In this document: in pieces, positions 1 to 9,540 of the stretch
Numbering within the stretch: the first letter of the stretch is position 1
Layout: every line of letters starts with the position of its first letter
From: an uncultured Clostridium sp.
GTDB lineage: Bacteria; Bacillota; Clostridia; TANB77; CAG-508
NCBI GenBank assembly: GCA_900553985.1
Contig: USFW01000001.1
Location: 1-64,000, forward strand
Direction: 5' to 3'
Length of the DNA: 64,000 bases
The notes under the pieces: generated by a model
Database searches by the model: none
Told to the model about the DNA's origin: nothing
Seen by the model: only the letters and a program-made list of their open reading frames with translations
Position numbers and translations under genes: made by a program

Positions 1-95
1 ATTGATACTCCTGCTAGTATTAATAATACTATTATTGTTATTACTAAAGCTATTAATGTTATCCCTTTTTGCTTTTCTTTTGCTTTTGTTTTCAT
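1..95 (-). CDS. Pilin-like N-terminal protein, truncated by window edge
   Basis: Only the first 31 codons are in the window; the gene continues past the left edge. The start ATG (93-95) follows a GGAG ribosome binding site at about 107-110. The peptide begins with ten mostly basic and polar residues, then GITLIALVITIIVLLILAGV, a single hydrophobic helix. This resembles the N-terminal methylation segment of type IV prepilins and pseudopilins, with Gly before the mature start. The conserved Glu at mature position 5 is replaced by Ala. Sequences of this type are common on secreted or surface proteins of gut Clostridia. The rest of the protein is not visible, so its function is unknown. Confidence 0.6.
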   Translation of the reverse strand, partial: MKTKAKEKQKGITLIALVITIIVLLILAGVS

Positions 96-249
96 TTTTA
101 ATTCATCTCCTTTTTACTTCTATTTTATTAATATTATTTAAAATTTCTTGTTTTTTTACTCACTATAATTACTAATATTAAAATTTATTATCTTTAATTT
201 TTATTATTAGTTTTAACTATTACTATCCTTTATCTAATTTCAAGTGTAA

Positions 250-297
250 AAAAGCAGCAATAAAAACCTATTTCTAGGCATTTATTACTGTCTTTTT
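250..297 (-). terminator. Bidirectional hairpin terminator
   Basis: Imperfect inverted repeat 255-270 / 275-290 around the loop TTTC, with CCTA/TAGG at the tip. It is flanked by a T run on either strand. It lies 290 bases downstream of the 588-1445 gene and before the gene at the left edge. Apart from this hairpin and the TG tract at 349-373, nothing else is supported in 96-587. Confidence 0.5.
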
Positions 298-348
298 ATA
301 TTTATATATTATTTTATCTTTCTTTTCTTCTTCGTTTAATAAACATAA

Positions 349-373
349 TGTGTGTGTGTGTGTGTGTGTGTGT
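349..373. repeat. TG dinucleotide microsatellite, 12 units
   Basis: Twelve consecutive TG units plus one T in the gene-poor stretch 96-587. A 60-codon plus-strand reading frame runs through it but starts as Cys-Val repeats and has no ribosome binding site, so I do not call it a gene. Confidence 0.9.
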
Positions 374-587
374 ACAGTACCAAGGCTTTCAGCGATTATC
401 TCTTCCATTTTCTCTCCTCTTTTGTTATTATTTTAATATTTCTTTAAAGTATAACAAATCCATTTCTCTTTTCAATGATATTTTATCCACACTACATCTT
501 TTTTATTCCACACTGTATATAAAATACTAAACTACTATTTTAATATTTTTATCTTTATTTTAAAGTTCTTTTCAATTATACTAAAAC

Positions 588-1445
588 TTATATTACAACT
601 ACATCCATTTCAGTTGTTAAACTTTCATTTCCATATGGATATATTATATATATTCGTTGATTTTTTATAAAAAATTCCTTGGTATTTTCTATATTGTATT
701 GTTCATCTTCACTGTTTCTTTCAAAAATATTATAACCCAAATTTTTTAGGTCTTCTACTTTTTTCTCTTCTATTTTTATTCTATCTCTTATTTTTCTTTG
801 AACTTCTTCTTTCCTTAATCCTTTTCTAGAAATCATTTCTTCTAACTTTATTTCTTTATTATTAATTAAATCATAATTATATGTTTTTATAATTTGTCTT
901 TGTGCACTTGTTCCTTCTTTTAATTCTGATTTTATTATTAATGATAATATATTTTCTTCAATTATTGCCTGATATTTTACTGTATAAACAATATTTTTAT
1001 TTTGAGTCTCTAAAACTTTCTCTGCCTTTTTTTGAAAAGTTTCTTTTATTTCATTATTATATTGATTTATAATTTCATTATCTATATTTATATATGGAAC
1101 TTGTAAGTTTAATTCATAGTGGTTTTTTTTGCTTTCTGTCTTATTATAATATGTATAAATAATATCTTTATCTTCTTCTTGTTTTTCTATATTAACACTA
1201 AAACCACTTTTTTCTAAATTATTATTAAAAATATTGTCAAATTCTGCTATTAATGCTTGCTCATCTATTTCCTGTTTACTTGTTCCTGAAGAACCTATTG
1301 ATAAAATTTCTTCTAATCTATTTTTACCTAAAAATTGTGTTATACACACAATTACAACTGCAATTATACATGATATTATTGCAATTGTATATATAGCTAT
1401 TGCTTTAGTATCAGTCTTTTCTTTTTTGGGCAAAGTTACCTTCAT
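588..1445 (-). CDS. Membrane-anchored RsiV/PdaC-like (DUF3298-type) protein
   Basis: 285 residues. A short basic N-terminus precedes one transmembrane helix (about residues 15-36), so most of the protein is probably outside the membrane. The outer part reads like the PdaC/RsiV family: a LQVPYINIDNEIINQYN segment, a central YTVKYQAIIEENILSLII strand pair, TYNYDLINNKEIKLEEM, and a C-terminal FFIKNQRIYIIYPYG strand. In the family these domains occur in peptidoglycan deacetylase PdaC and in anti-sigma factor RsiV. No sigma factor gene is adjacent, so an anti-sigma role is not supported. The start is odd: a good AAGGAG lies about 45 bases upstream and a hairpin sits between it and the ATG. Family assignment is from memory of the pattern. 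Confidence 0.6.
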   Translation of the reverse strand: MKVTLPKKEKTDTKAIAIYTIAIISCIIAVVIVCITQFLGKNRLEEILSIGSSGTSKQEIDEQALIAEFDNIFNNNLEKSGFSVNIEKQEEDKDIIYTYYNKTESKKNHYELNLQVPYINIDNEIINQYNNEIKETFQKKAEKVLETQNKNIVYTVKYQAIIEENILSLIIKSELKEGTSAQRQIIKTYNYDLINNKEIKLEEMISRKGLRKEEVQRKIRDRIKIEEKKVEDLKNLGYNIFERNSEDEQYNIENTKEFFIKNQRIYIIYPYGNESLTTEMDVVVI

Positions 1446-1617
1446 ATTTTACTAAATGAAATACTTAATTAATTCAATATTTCATTTTCTCCTTTCTTAA
1501 TTTTTTTATATAATATTAATGTATTTTTACTCTATAATTACATAGTTTCACTATTTATTATTCTAACATATAAGACAAAAAAAAGATAGCTATAATGTTA
1601 AAAAATCCTTAATTTTG

Positions 1618-1646
1618 TTGACTATTCTAGCAAATTAATGTATGAT
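1618..1646 (+). promoter_or_regulatory. Vegetative promoter of the clpE-like gene
   Basis: -35 TTGACT (1618-1623), 17-base spacer, -10 TATGAT (1641-1646). The start codon is 42 bases downstream. No CtsR tandem operator or CIRCE inverted repeat is visible nearby. Confidence 0.65.
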
Positions 1647-1687
1647 ATAGTATATTCAAAATTTAGAAGAAACGAGGAATTCAGAGT

Positions 1688-4057
1688 ATGTTATGTTCAG
1701 AATGTAATAAAAATCCAGCCATACTTTTTTATAAAAAAATAGAAAATGGTAAAGAGTCTTTTGAAGGTTATTGCTATGACTGCGCAAAAGCAAAAGGTAT
1801 TGACCCTACTGAAGCTCTTTATAAGCAAAATGATATTTTAGCACATGATAAAATCAACATAAATGATATGACAAAACAATTTGAAACTATTTTTAAAGAT
1901 TTGGCTGAAAATATAAATTTAGAAGATATTGAAAATATTGAAGGTGCAATTACCTTTGATACTACAAATAATAATCCAGATGAAGATGATGAAAATTCTC
2001 CTAAAATAGCAGGTGCTGCTATTCCACTAGGTTCAATTTTTAATATGTTTAATGGTCAAAATAATAAAGAAAATAATGAGCAAGAAACTCCTTCAAATGG
2101 AAGAAAAAAAGTAAAAGTTGATAAGAAAAAGAATTCTAAGCAAAATAAAAAGAAAAAATTCTTAGATACTTATGGAACAAATTTAACACATAAAGCTAAA
2201 AATAATGAATTAGATATTGTTATTGGTAGAGATAAAGAAATTCAAAGAATTGTCCAAATTTTAAATAGACGTTCAAAAAATAATCCTTGTTTAATTGGTG
2301 AACCTGGTGTTGGAAAAACTGCAATAGCACAAGGATTAGCTATAAAAATTGCTAATCAAAATGTTCCAGCAAAACTTTTAAATAAAGAAGTTTATTTATT
2401 AGATATGACTTCAGTAATAGCAGGTACACAATTTAGAGGTCAATTTGAATCTAGAATGAAAGGTATTATTGACGAATGTAAAGAATATGGTAATATAATT
2501 CTAGTTATTGATGAAATACACAATATTATAGGTGCAGGAGATGGTGAACATTCAATGAATGCAGCAAATATATTAAAACCTGCTCTATCAAATGGTGAAA
2601 TTCAATTAATAGGAACAACAACTTTAAAAGAATATAGAAAATATATTGAAAAAGACTCAGCTTTAGAAAGAAGATTCCAACAAGTATTAATTGAAGAACC
2701 TAATATTGATGATTCTATTGGAATATTGGAAGGAATTAAAAAATATTATGAAGAATATCACAAAGTAAAAATCTCTTCTGATGTAATAAAACAAGCAGTC
2801 ATCATGTCCGAAAAATATATTCATGACAGATTTTTACCTGATAAAGCTATTGATATTTTAGATGAAGCTTGTTCTAGAATTAACTTAGAAAATAAAGAAT
2901 TATTTAAATTAGAAAGCTTAAAACAAGAATTAGCTCATGTTCAGGCAGAAAAAGAAGAAGTTGTAGCTGCTGATTCAACAGAAGACTATCAAAAAGCAGC
3001 TGACTTAAAGACTAAAGAATGTCAATTAATCGAAGAAATTGATGCTCTAAATAAAAAAATGAAACCAAAGCAACTTACTATACAAGATGTAGCAAATGTA
3101 ATTGAAAGTTGGACAAAAATACCTGTTAAAAAAATAACTGAAGCAGAAACTCAAAAATTACTAAATCTTGAAACTAATCTTCACAAAAGAGTAATAGGAC
3201 AAGATGAAGCAGTTTCAGCTGTTTCAAGAGCTATTAGAAGAAATAGAGCAGGATTAAAAACTACAAAAAGACCACCTTCTTTTATATTTGTAGGTCCTAC
3301 TGGAGTTGGAAAAACAGAATTAGCCAAAAGCTTGGCTTATGAAATGTTTGGTTCTGAAGATTCTATAATAAGAATAGATATGTCTGAATATATGGAAAGT
3401 CATTCTACTTCTAAGTTAATAGGTGCACCTCCAGGTTATGTTGGTTATGATGATGCTGGACAATTAACAGATAAAGTTAAGAGAAAACCATATTCAATAA
3501 TATTATTAGATGAAATAGAAAAAGCACATCCAGATGTATTTAATATTTTATTACAAGTATTAGATGATGGTGTTCTTACAGATAGTCAAGGAAACTCTGT
3601 TAGTTTTTCAAATACAATTATAATAATGACTTCTAATGCTGGTTCAAACTTAAACAACAATTCAATAGGTTTTGGAAATACTACTATTAATAAAGGAAAA
3701 ATTATAGATAGTCTAAAAGATGTTTTCAGACCTGAATTTCTAAATAGAGTAGATGAAGTTGTTGCTTTTGATGCTTTAACTCAAGAACAATTATTGAAAA
3801 TTGTAGATTTAATGCTTAATGATACTCAAAAAGCATTAAACGAAAAAGATATAAAAATGCAAATATCAAAAGAAGCTAAGATGTATATCCTTGGTAAAGG
3901 AACAAATATAAAATTTGGAGCAAGACCTTTAAGACGAGCTATTCAAAGATATATTGAAGATGAATTATCTGAAATGATATTAAGAGGAACTCTTTTAGAC
4001 GGTCAAAATGTAAATATAGAATTACAAGAAGATAAATTAAAATTTGAAGTAAAATAG
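1688..4057 (+). CDS. clpE: ClpE-type AAA+ unfoldase with N-terminal zinc finger
   Basis: 789 residues. Residues 1-35 carry a four-Cys zinc finger (C3, C6, C29, C32) in place of the usual Clp N domain, as in Bacillus ClpE. A low-complexity acidic then Lys-rich linker covers about 95-160. First AAA+ module: Walker A GEPGVGKT at 204-211, Walker B VIDEIH. A coiled segment follows (around 415-470) with a UVR-like stretch. Second AAA+ module: GPTGVGKT at about 536-543, LLDEIEKAHP, and a ClpB_D2-small C-terminal domain. It presumably unfolds substrates for ClpP in the cytoplasm. It has its own promoter and a GAGGA binding site, and is followed by pgsA on the same strand. It is longer than B. subtilis ClpE (about 700 residues), mostly through the linker. 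ClpC is an alternative name, but no Clp_N repeats are present. Confidence 0.85.
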   Translation: MLCSECNKNPAILFYKKIENGKESFEGYCYDCAKAKGIDPTEALYKQNDILAHDKININDMTKQFETIFKDLAENINLEDIENIEGAITFDTTNNNPDEDDENSPKIAGAAIPLGSIFNMFNGQNNKENNEQETPSNGRKKVKVDKKKNSKQNKKKKFLDTYGTNLTHKAKNNELDIVIGRDKEIQRIVQILNRRSKNNPCLIGEPGVGKTAIAQGLAIKIANQNVPAKLLNKEVYLLDMTSVIAGTQFRGQFESRMKGIIDECKEYGNIILVIDEIHNIIGAGDGEHSMNAANILKPALSNGEIQLIGTTTLKEYRKYIEKDSALERRFQQVLIEEPNIDDSIGILEGIKKYYEEYHKVKISSDVIKQAVIMSEKYIHDRFLPDKAIDILDEACSRINLENKELFKLESLKQELAHVQAEKEEVVAADSTEDYQKAADLKTKECQLIEEIDALNKKMKPKQLTIQDVANVIESWTKIPVKKITEAETQKLLNLETNLHKRVIGQDEAVSAVSRAIRRNRAGLKTTKRPPSFIFVGPTGVGKTELAKSLAYEMFGSEDSIIRIDMSEYMESHSTSKLIGAPPGYVGYDDAGQLTDKVKRKPYSIILLDEIEKAHPDVFNILLQVLDDGVLTDSQGNSVSFSNTIIIMTSNAGSNLNNNSIGFGNTTINKGKIIDSLKDVFRPEFLNRVDEVVAFDALTQEQLLKIVDLMLNDTQKALNEKDIKMQISKEAKMYILGKGTNIKFGARPLRRAIQRYIEDELSEMILRGTLLDGQNVNIELQEDKLKFEVK

Positions 4058-4060
4058 GAA

Positions 4061-4098
4061 CTTCTTAAAGGTATCTTTTGTTTATCATATACAGAAAA
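4061..4098 (+). repeat. 38-base dispersed repeat, copy A
   Basis: Starts four bases after the clpE-like stop codon. It matches 14719-14756 at 30 of 38 positions without gaps. The shared parts are TTAAAGGT, CTTTT and the 3' block TATACAGAAAA. A tiny hairpin, AAAG-4-CTTT, is kept in both copies. Function unknown. Confidence 0.5.
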
Positions 4099-4191
4099 GT
4101 TTTGCAATGGAATAAGAAAAGTATTGTATAGGAAAACAAATATCCTTATCAATTTGTATACCTTAAAAAAAGAGAAAGGAACGCAATTTTT

Positions 4192-4773
4192 ATGTTAAAA
4201 TATGTACCAAATATACTAACAATAATTAGATTTTTAATAATACCTTTAATTGTAAAAAATATCTTTGCAGGAAATTACATTTTAGCATTTGTATTTTTTA
4301 CATTATCAGGAATAACAGATATTGCAGATGGTTGTATAGCTAGAAAATTTAACCTTATAACAAACTTTGGAAAACTTATGGACCCATTAGCAGACAAGTT
4401 AACACAAATTATAACATTAGCATCATTAGAAATTGCAGATATAATACCTATGTGGATTTTATTAATAGTTCTACTAAAAGAATTTATAATGATAGTAGGA
4501 GCATCATTCTTATATGGAAAAGATGTTGTTGTATACAGTAGATGGTATGGAAAATTAGCAACCGTACTTTTCTATGTAGCAATAGTTGCATCATTAGCAG
4601 TAAAACAATTTAGTTTAGGAGCAATCTGGTCAAACATTACTATCGGAATCTACTTACTAGCTTTACTATCTACTATATCTGCATTAGTAATGTATGTTAA
4701 AGATTTATACAAAAAAGGATTCATTGAAAAATCCGATTTAAAAAAAGAAGTGACAGTTGACAAAAAAAATTAG
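4192..4773 (+). CDS. pgsA: CDP-diacylglycerol-glycerol-3-phosphate 3-phosphatidyltransferase
   Basis: 193 residues, close to the family's usual length. It makes phosphatidylglycerol phosphate from CDP-diacylglycerol and glycerol-3-phosphate at the membrane. The CDP-alcohol phosphotransferase signature is intact: DIADGCIAR, then FGKLMDPLADK, supplying the metal-binding aspartates. Several hydrophobic helices cover most of the protein, starting with VPNILTIIRFLIIPLIV, the usual N-terminus. The binding site is GAAAGGA, 10-12 bases before the ATG. It lies 134 bases after the clpE-like gene and may be co-transcribed; no terminator is obvious between them. A Lys/Asp-rich tail follows the last helix. 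Confidence 0.9.
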   Translation: MLKYVPNILTIIRFLIIPLIVKNIFAGNYILAFVFFTLSGITDIADGCIARKFNLITNFGKLMDPLADKLTQIITLASLEIADIIPMWILLIVLLKEFIMIVGASFLYGKDVVVYSRWYGKLATVLFYVAIVASLAVKQFSLGAIWSNITIGIYLLALLSTISALVMYVKDLYKKGFIEKSDLKKEVTVDKKN

Positions 4774-4857
4774 AGAAATATCTTAAAATGACTATTCCTC
4801 TAAACTTCCTATAATATACTATCACTAATAAAATATAGCTAAATTAATATTTCTTAA

Positions 4858-4902
4858 AAGGGCTGACCTAGATATAAAATTATATTTCTGGGTCAGTCCT
4901 AA
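4858..4902 (-). terminator. Hairpin terminator after the BofC-like gene
   Basis: Stem of GGCTGACC (4861-4868) with GGTCAGTCC (4891-4899), plus an inner ATATA/TATAT stem. On the minus strand it is followed by CTTTT. It starts just beyond the stop of the 4908-5510 gene. Confidence 0.6.
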
Positions 4903-4907
4903 TGCAC

Positions 4908-5510
4908 TTATTCAAAATTTTCAATAACCTGATTTAACTCCTGTTTCCCATTAGCCCTAATTCCATTTTGCAACTCAATCTTATCAGTTTCAGTCAAAAA
5001 CTCTGTTGATATTTGAGTCTCTTGCAACTCACTTTCTGTACCATCTCCTGAAAGCAAGTATATAACAACTTTCCCATCTTTATCTCTTACAACATAATGC
5101 TCTCCACATTGACTTTCAAAACTTCTAGAAATAATAATTTCATTATTTGAAAATTTGTCAATGTTCCATGCGCTATATACCTCTTGAATTTCATCTTTAG
5201 TCTTATTAACAAGTTCTTTATTCAAATTAGAATATTCTTCAATACTATGCCCACACTCATTATAATATCTTTTCATAGTCAGTGAACAATTTGGCGAAGT
5301 CTTCTCTTCACTTGAATTAGCTTCTTCTATCTCAATTTCTTCAAAATTACTTGTTTCATCTACACATTCGTCTGTTACAATCTCGTTATTCACTTCTGAT
5401 ACTTTTGTATCAATTTCCTCTTCTTTATCTAAACCTTTTATAAAAAAAGCTGTCCCCACTGAAATTATAATTACCAATAAAACTGATAAAATAATAATTG
5501 CTCTTTTCAT
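4908..5510 (-). CDS. Membrane-anchored protein with BofC C-terminal-like domain
   Basis: 200 residues. An uncleaved signal or anchor helix (about 4-24) precedes an acidic, low-complexity linker (30-75). The C-terminal domain matches the BofC_C pattern: MKRYYNECGHSIEEYSNL, then KDEIQEVYSAWNIDKFSNNEI, CGEHYVVRDKDGKVVIY, and ISTEFLTETDKIELQNGI. In Bacillus, BofC in the forespore intermembrane space restrains SpoIVB and so the pro-sigma-K checkpoint; many Clostridia carry this domain on anchored proteins of unknown role. The start follows a strong CGGAGG site. It is downstream of comEC on the same strand, 117 bases away, and ends in a hairpin. The domain call is fairly secure; a true BofC role is inference. 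Confidence 0.65.
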   Translation of the reverse strand: MKRAIIILSVLLVIIISVGTAFFIKGLDKEEEIDTKVSEVNNEIVTDECVDETSNFEEIEIEEANSSEEKTSPNCSLTMKRYYNECGHSIEEYSNLNKELVNKTKDEIQEVYSAWNIDKFSNNEIIISRSFESQCGEHYVVRDKDGKVVIYLLSGDGTESELQETQISTEFLTETDKIELQNGIRANGKQELNQVIENFE

Positions 5511-5627
5511 GTTAACCTCCGTTCGTAAAATGTTATCATATATCTTTTTTAAGATATTTAATCATTTTATTTATTTTCTAGTATTATTTGCAATTATTTC
5601 TAATTTTATACAGTTTGTCCTATTTCT

Positions 5628-8109
5628 TTAATTAATAAATTTTTTCACAAAATATCTTCCTCTTGAATTTACTTCTATACTAATCTCTCCATTCAAATCT
5701 GTCCTATAAGTTCCGACCCCGTAAATTGCTTAAATTATTTATAACTCCTTCACTTGGATGCCCAAACTTATTATCTTCACCTACTCCTATTAAAGCTATT
5801 TTAGGTTTTACTAAATTTAAAAATTCATTAATAGATGAAGTCTTTGATCCATGATGAGCAACTTTTAATACATCTGATTTAAAAATATCATAATTATTCT
5901 TATATGTATCTATTATTTTTCTTTCTGCAATTTCTTCTATATCTCCAGTAAATAGCATTGAGAAATTTTTATATTCCATCTTCATTACAAGTGAATTGTT
6001 ATTTAAGTTATTTTCTTTTATTATGTTTTCTCTATCTGGCCATAGTATATTAAACTTTATATTATCTATAACTATTTCCTTTTCTTTATCTAGTTGCATA
6101 ATCTCTATTTTCTTTTCACTTGCAATTTTTATCATTTCCTTATAATTTTCTGAATTTTCAAACTGTTTTCCTATTATTACTTTTCCCACTTTCAATTCCT
6201 CCAATACTGATAATACTCCTCCTACATGATCCAAATCAAAATGAGAAACAAAAACATAGTCTATCTTTGTATATCCCCTGTCTAATATATATGGTATTAA
6301 GGTTTTCTTACCAACATCAAAATTTTCTTGTAAACTCCCTCCACCATCTATTAGAATTGTTTTCTTATGTGGTGTAACAATAAATGTAGAATCACCTTGA
6401 CCTACATCTATAAAATAAACTTTAAGATTTTTAGGCGATATATTTATAATAGTTACTAATATGAATATAACTATAAACAATTTCTTTAATATATGTTTAT
6501 TTCTTCTTATTCTATATTTGAAAATTGCAATTAAATTTCGTATTCGATAATAACTATAATTATCTTTACTATAAACTTCATCAAAAAAATTAATCACATA
6601 AATCATTATATAATAAATAATTATACTTAATATATTAGGAGTTGAAATATATATTTTTGAAAACGGTAATTTACTAATATTTGAAATAATAATTAATAAT
6701 TGAATTAATATTGTTAATATTGGTGAAAAAATTCTTGAAATAGAAAAAAATACAAAAGAACTTGTTACTAATACTATTGATGAAAAAATTGTTATTCCTA
6801 TTATTACACTTATTAAAAGATTTGAAATTATAAAATATGTGCCAAATATATTAAAATTATATATCATTACTGGTAATATTAGCATTTGAGCTGAAAACAT
6901 AACTGAAAGATTATCTTTTACTTTATTAACTAAAGTTTGTAATTTATTATTTTTTCTAATTAATAAACTATTCTTAAAACCTTTAAAATTATCAAGTTTT
7001 TTCCTTATCTTTCTGCTAAAACTTACTATACCTATTGTAGCTAGATATGACAGTTGTAGTCCTATATTTAATATAGAATGTGGATTATTTATCAAAATTA
7101 ATAGCAAAGATAAAGCAAGTGAATTCCAAAAATTATTTTTCCTCTGAACTAAAAAAGCCATATTTGCTAATATTCCCATTATACAAGCTCTTACTATTGA
7201 AGGTGTAAAACCTACTAAAAACATATAGAATATTAAAACTACTATTACAAAAAATGTGCCATATTTCTTGCCTATTATTCCTTGTGAAATTGTAATTATT
7301 AACATTACTATATATGATACATGTAATCCTGAAATAGCTAATATATGTGAAATATTAACTACTCTAAAATTTTCCTTAATACTTTCTTCAATCTCTTCTG
7401 TTTTTCCTAATAGCAGTCCCTTACATAAACTTGCCTCTGTTTCATTTAGTAATAAATCAATTTTTTCTTCAATCTTATTAGAAATATTATTGGAAATAGA
7501 AAAAATATCTATATCTTTTGATATAACCTCAACTTTTTTTGAGTTAAATATTCCATAAATTTTTTTAGTTTTCAAATATGTATTATAATCAAAGCCTCCA
7601 TAATTTCTTGCTTCTTTACCTTTCTGAAAGTTTCCCTTGCATTCAATTATATCTCCATATTCTAAGTTGATTTTTTTATCTACAAATAAATTTAGATATG
7701 TATTTTTTACATTTTTACTAGAATTTTGTACTTTTAATACTTTTATTTTATAACAATTTTTATATTCTTTTTCCTGTTTGTCACTTACTATTTTTCCTAT
7801 AACAGTATACTCTTTTTCTTCATATATATTGAAATATTTATATTTTTCATATAACATAATTGAATTTGATAGAATTGAAATTATAATGATTATAAAAATA
7901 GTTTTTTTATTTAGAAATAATTTTAAATACTTTAAATATCTAAAAATAGATATGATATTAAATTTCTTCTTTTTAGTAATTTTTCTTTTTATAATAAAAA
8001 TAGCAATTATCAAAATATATAAAAGGACTATACTAAAATCAAAGTATAGCCCCCATAATATACCTATTATATATCCTGTAACTGCAATTAAAAATGGTAT
8101 TTTATTTAT
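5628..8109 (-). CDS. comEC: ComEC/Rec2 DNA-uptake channel, with two apparent frameshifts
   Basis: The longest single frame (5704-8013, 769 codons) holds the DUF4131 region, the polytopic Competence domain with AISGLHVSYIV, and a C-terminal metallo-beta-lactamase-like domain (DVGQGDSTFI, SHFDLDHVGG, HHGSKTSS, GHPSEGV). ComEC carries single-stranded DNA across the membrane during transformation. Both ends are broken. Removing one G from the G4 run at 5717-5720 restores a typical ending, TYRTDLNGEISIEV, with a stop at 5628-5630. Removing one G from the G5 run at 8050-8054 joins an upstream frame reading KIPFLIAVTGYIIGIMG to GLYFDFSIVLL. That N-terminus starts with ATA (8107-8109), six bases after AGGAGG, with no ATG in frame. 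It could be a decaying pseudogene, homopolymer sequence errors, or slippage. It lies 36 bases after the NlpC/P60 gene, probably in one operon. Confidence 0.85.
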
Positions 8110-8145
8110 TTTTTACCTCCTAATTGCCTGTTTTAGTTTATATTT

Positions 8146-9456
8146 TTAATTTACAATTCTTCTTGCTCCAGTATAGTTTTTACTATAATATCCTGAATTT
8201 AAAGAATCTATTCTAACCCCTGTTGATGGTGTTGACGCATGTATAATTTGCCCTCCACCTATATATATAGCAACATGATTTATAGGAGAACCAAACATTA
8301 CTAAGTCTCCTGGTTGTAAGTTTGCTCTACTTACATATGTTCCATTACTATATTGACCTGCTGCTGTTCTATTTAATGATATCCCGTGTTGTCTATATAC
8401 ATATGATGTAAAACCTGAACAGTCAAATCCTGTACTTGGTGAAGTACCACCATATACATATTTATATCCTAAATATTTTTTTGCTGTTGCAACTATTGCA
8501 CTTCCTTTGGCAGAACCTGTTGAATTACTTGGTGTTTTTGTGTCATTTGCTACATTTGCTTGTGCATTTGTACTCTTTTCCTTTTTGCTTGATTTTCTTG
8601 AAGTATTTGCCCCTCTTGATGTTGTATTTGTTTTTGCTGGTTCTTGTTTAGTATCTGATAAAAGTGAAGATGATATATAACCTTCTTTTCCATTTAAAGT
8701 TACTTTACTCCATCCGTTTTCTTCTTTAGATACTGTTACTGCTGTATTTTGTGTAGCATTTGCTATAATTTCACTTGTTGTATTTGGTTCTTTTCTTACA
8801 TTTACTGATGTTGCATTAATATATTTAGTTTTAGTTTTTACTACTTCTTCTTGAACTGGTTGTTGAATTTGTTCTACTTTTTGTTCTCTTTGTAATTTAT
8901 CTTTTCTAATCCAACCTTTTGTATTTTTTGTTTCTACACATACCCAATCATTAATAATTTCTGTTGCATTAACTTTTTCATCTTTTTTTACTTCTACAAC
9001 ATCTGTTGCATTTATTGTAGGTACTAATTTCAATTTAGTATCAGCAACTAAAATATATTCTCCTAATTCAGAATTATTTTCAGTTAATACTGCATTAGCT
9101 TGAACATTATTTGATGTTGTTGTGTTTTCTTGTGATACTTGATTTGTTACTTGTGTTGTTTCATTTTTTTCTACTTTTTCTTCATTTGTATTAATTAAGT
9201 CTTTTCTTATATATCCTGTTATATTGTTATGTTTAACTTTATACCAGTCTCCTGCTTTTTCTACTATTTCAACTTCTTGATTTAGGGAAAGTTGTTCTAA
9301 AATTTTACTCTCAGCATCTGCTGTTTCTCTTAAATTAGCAGTCTCAACATTGATTGTTCCAGTATTTGCTGCTAAGCTAATATTTATAAAAAGCATACTT
9401 AGAATTAATATTACTGACATAATTATAATGCTTCTTATATTCATTTTACTTTTCAT
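8146..9456 (-). CDS. Secreted SH3-domain NlpC/P60 peptidoglycan hydrolase
   Basis: 436 residues from ATG 9454-9456, which follows AAGGAGAAGG; a frame open further upstream would cross the promoter, so this start is preferred. A signal peptide ends near residue 33 (SLAANT). Three bacterial SH3 repeats follow, at about 37-95, 130-190 and 215-275, each with NLRE/NVRK- and W-type strands. A Ser/Thr/Lys linker leads to a C-terminal NlpC/P60 domain (about 320-436) with the Cys in GFDCSGF and the His in NHVAIYIG. Members cleave gamma-D-Glu-diaminopimelate or related cross-peptide bonds in the wall; the SH3 repeats bind wall. A strong promoter lies just upstream. The next gene is comEC, 36 bases on. 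Confidence 0.88.
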   Translation of the reverse strand: MKSKMNIRSIIIMSVILILSMLFINISLAANTGTINVETANLRETADAESKILEQLSLNQEVEIVEKAGDWYKVKHNNITGYIRKDLINTNEEKVEKNETTQVTNQVSQENTTTSNNVQANAVLTENNSELGEYILVADTKLKLVPTINATDVVEVKKDEKVNATEIINDWVCVETKNTKGWIRKDKLQREQKVEQIQQPVQEEVVKTKTKYINATSVNVRKEPNTTSEIIANATQNTAVTVSKEENGWSKVTLNGKEGYISSSLLSDTKQEPAKTNTTSRGANTSRKSSKKEKSTNAQANVANDTKTPSNSTGSAKGSAIVATAKKYLGYKYVYGGTSPSTGFDCSGFTSYVYRQHGISLNRTAAGQYSNGTYVSRANLQPGDLVMFGSPINHVAIYIGGGQIIHASTPSTGVRIDSLNSGYYSKNYTGARRIVN

Positions 9457-9508
9457 TTTAATCCTTCTCCTTAAATATTTATATATTTGCAAAAAGTAGT
9501 ACCTTCTT

Positions 9509-9537
9509 AGTATACTATAAAAAGGATAAAAAGTCAA
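9509..9537 (-). promoter_or_regulatory. Promoter of the NlpC/P60 gene
   Basis: On the minus strand: -35 TTGACT (9532-9537), 17-base spacer, -10 TATACT (9509-9514). It lies between the XRE gene stop and the hydrolase start, partly abutting the former. Confidence 0.7.
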
Positions 9538-9540
9538 ATT

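Noticed and set aside
348..530. 60-residue plus-strand frame starting at the TG repeat
   Set aside because: Cys-Val repeat from the microsatellite, no binding site, no homology that I recognise.
1570..1687. CtsR or CIRCE operator for the clpE-like gene
   Set aside because: No GGTCAAA tandem or TTAGCACTC/GAGTGCTAA inverted repeat is present.
5700..5725. Resemblance of the comEC end (CGGGGTCGGAAC) to the dispersed repeat core
   Set aside because: Only nine bases match and no repeat arms flank it; treated as chance, although the G run is the suspected frameshift site.
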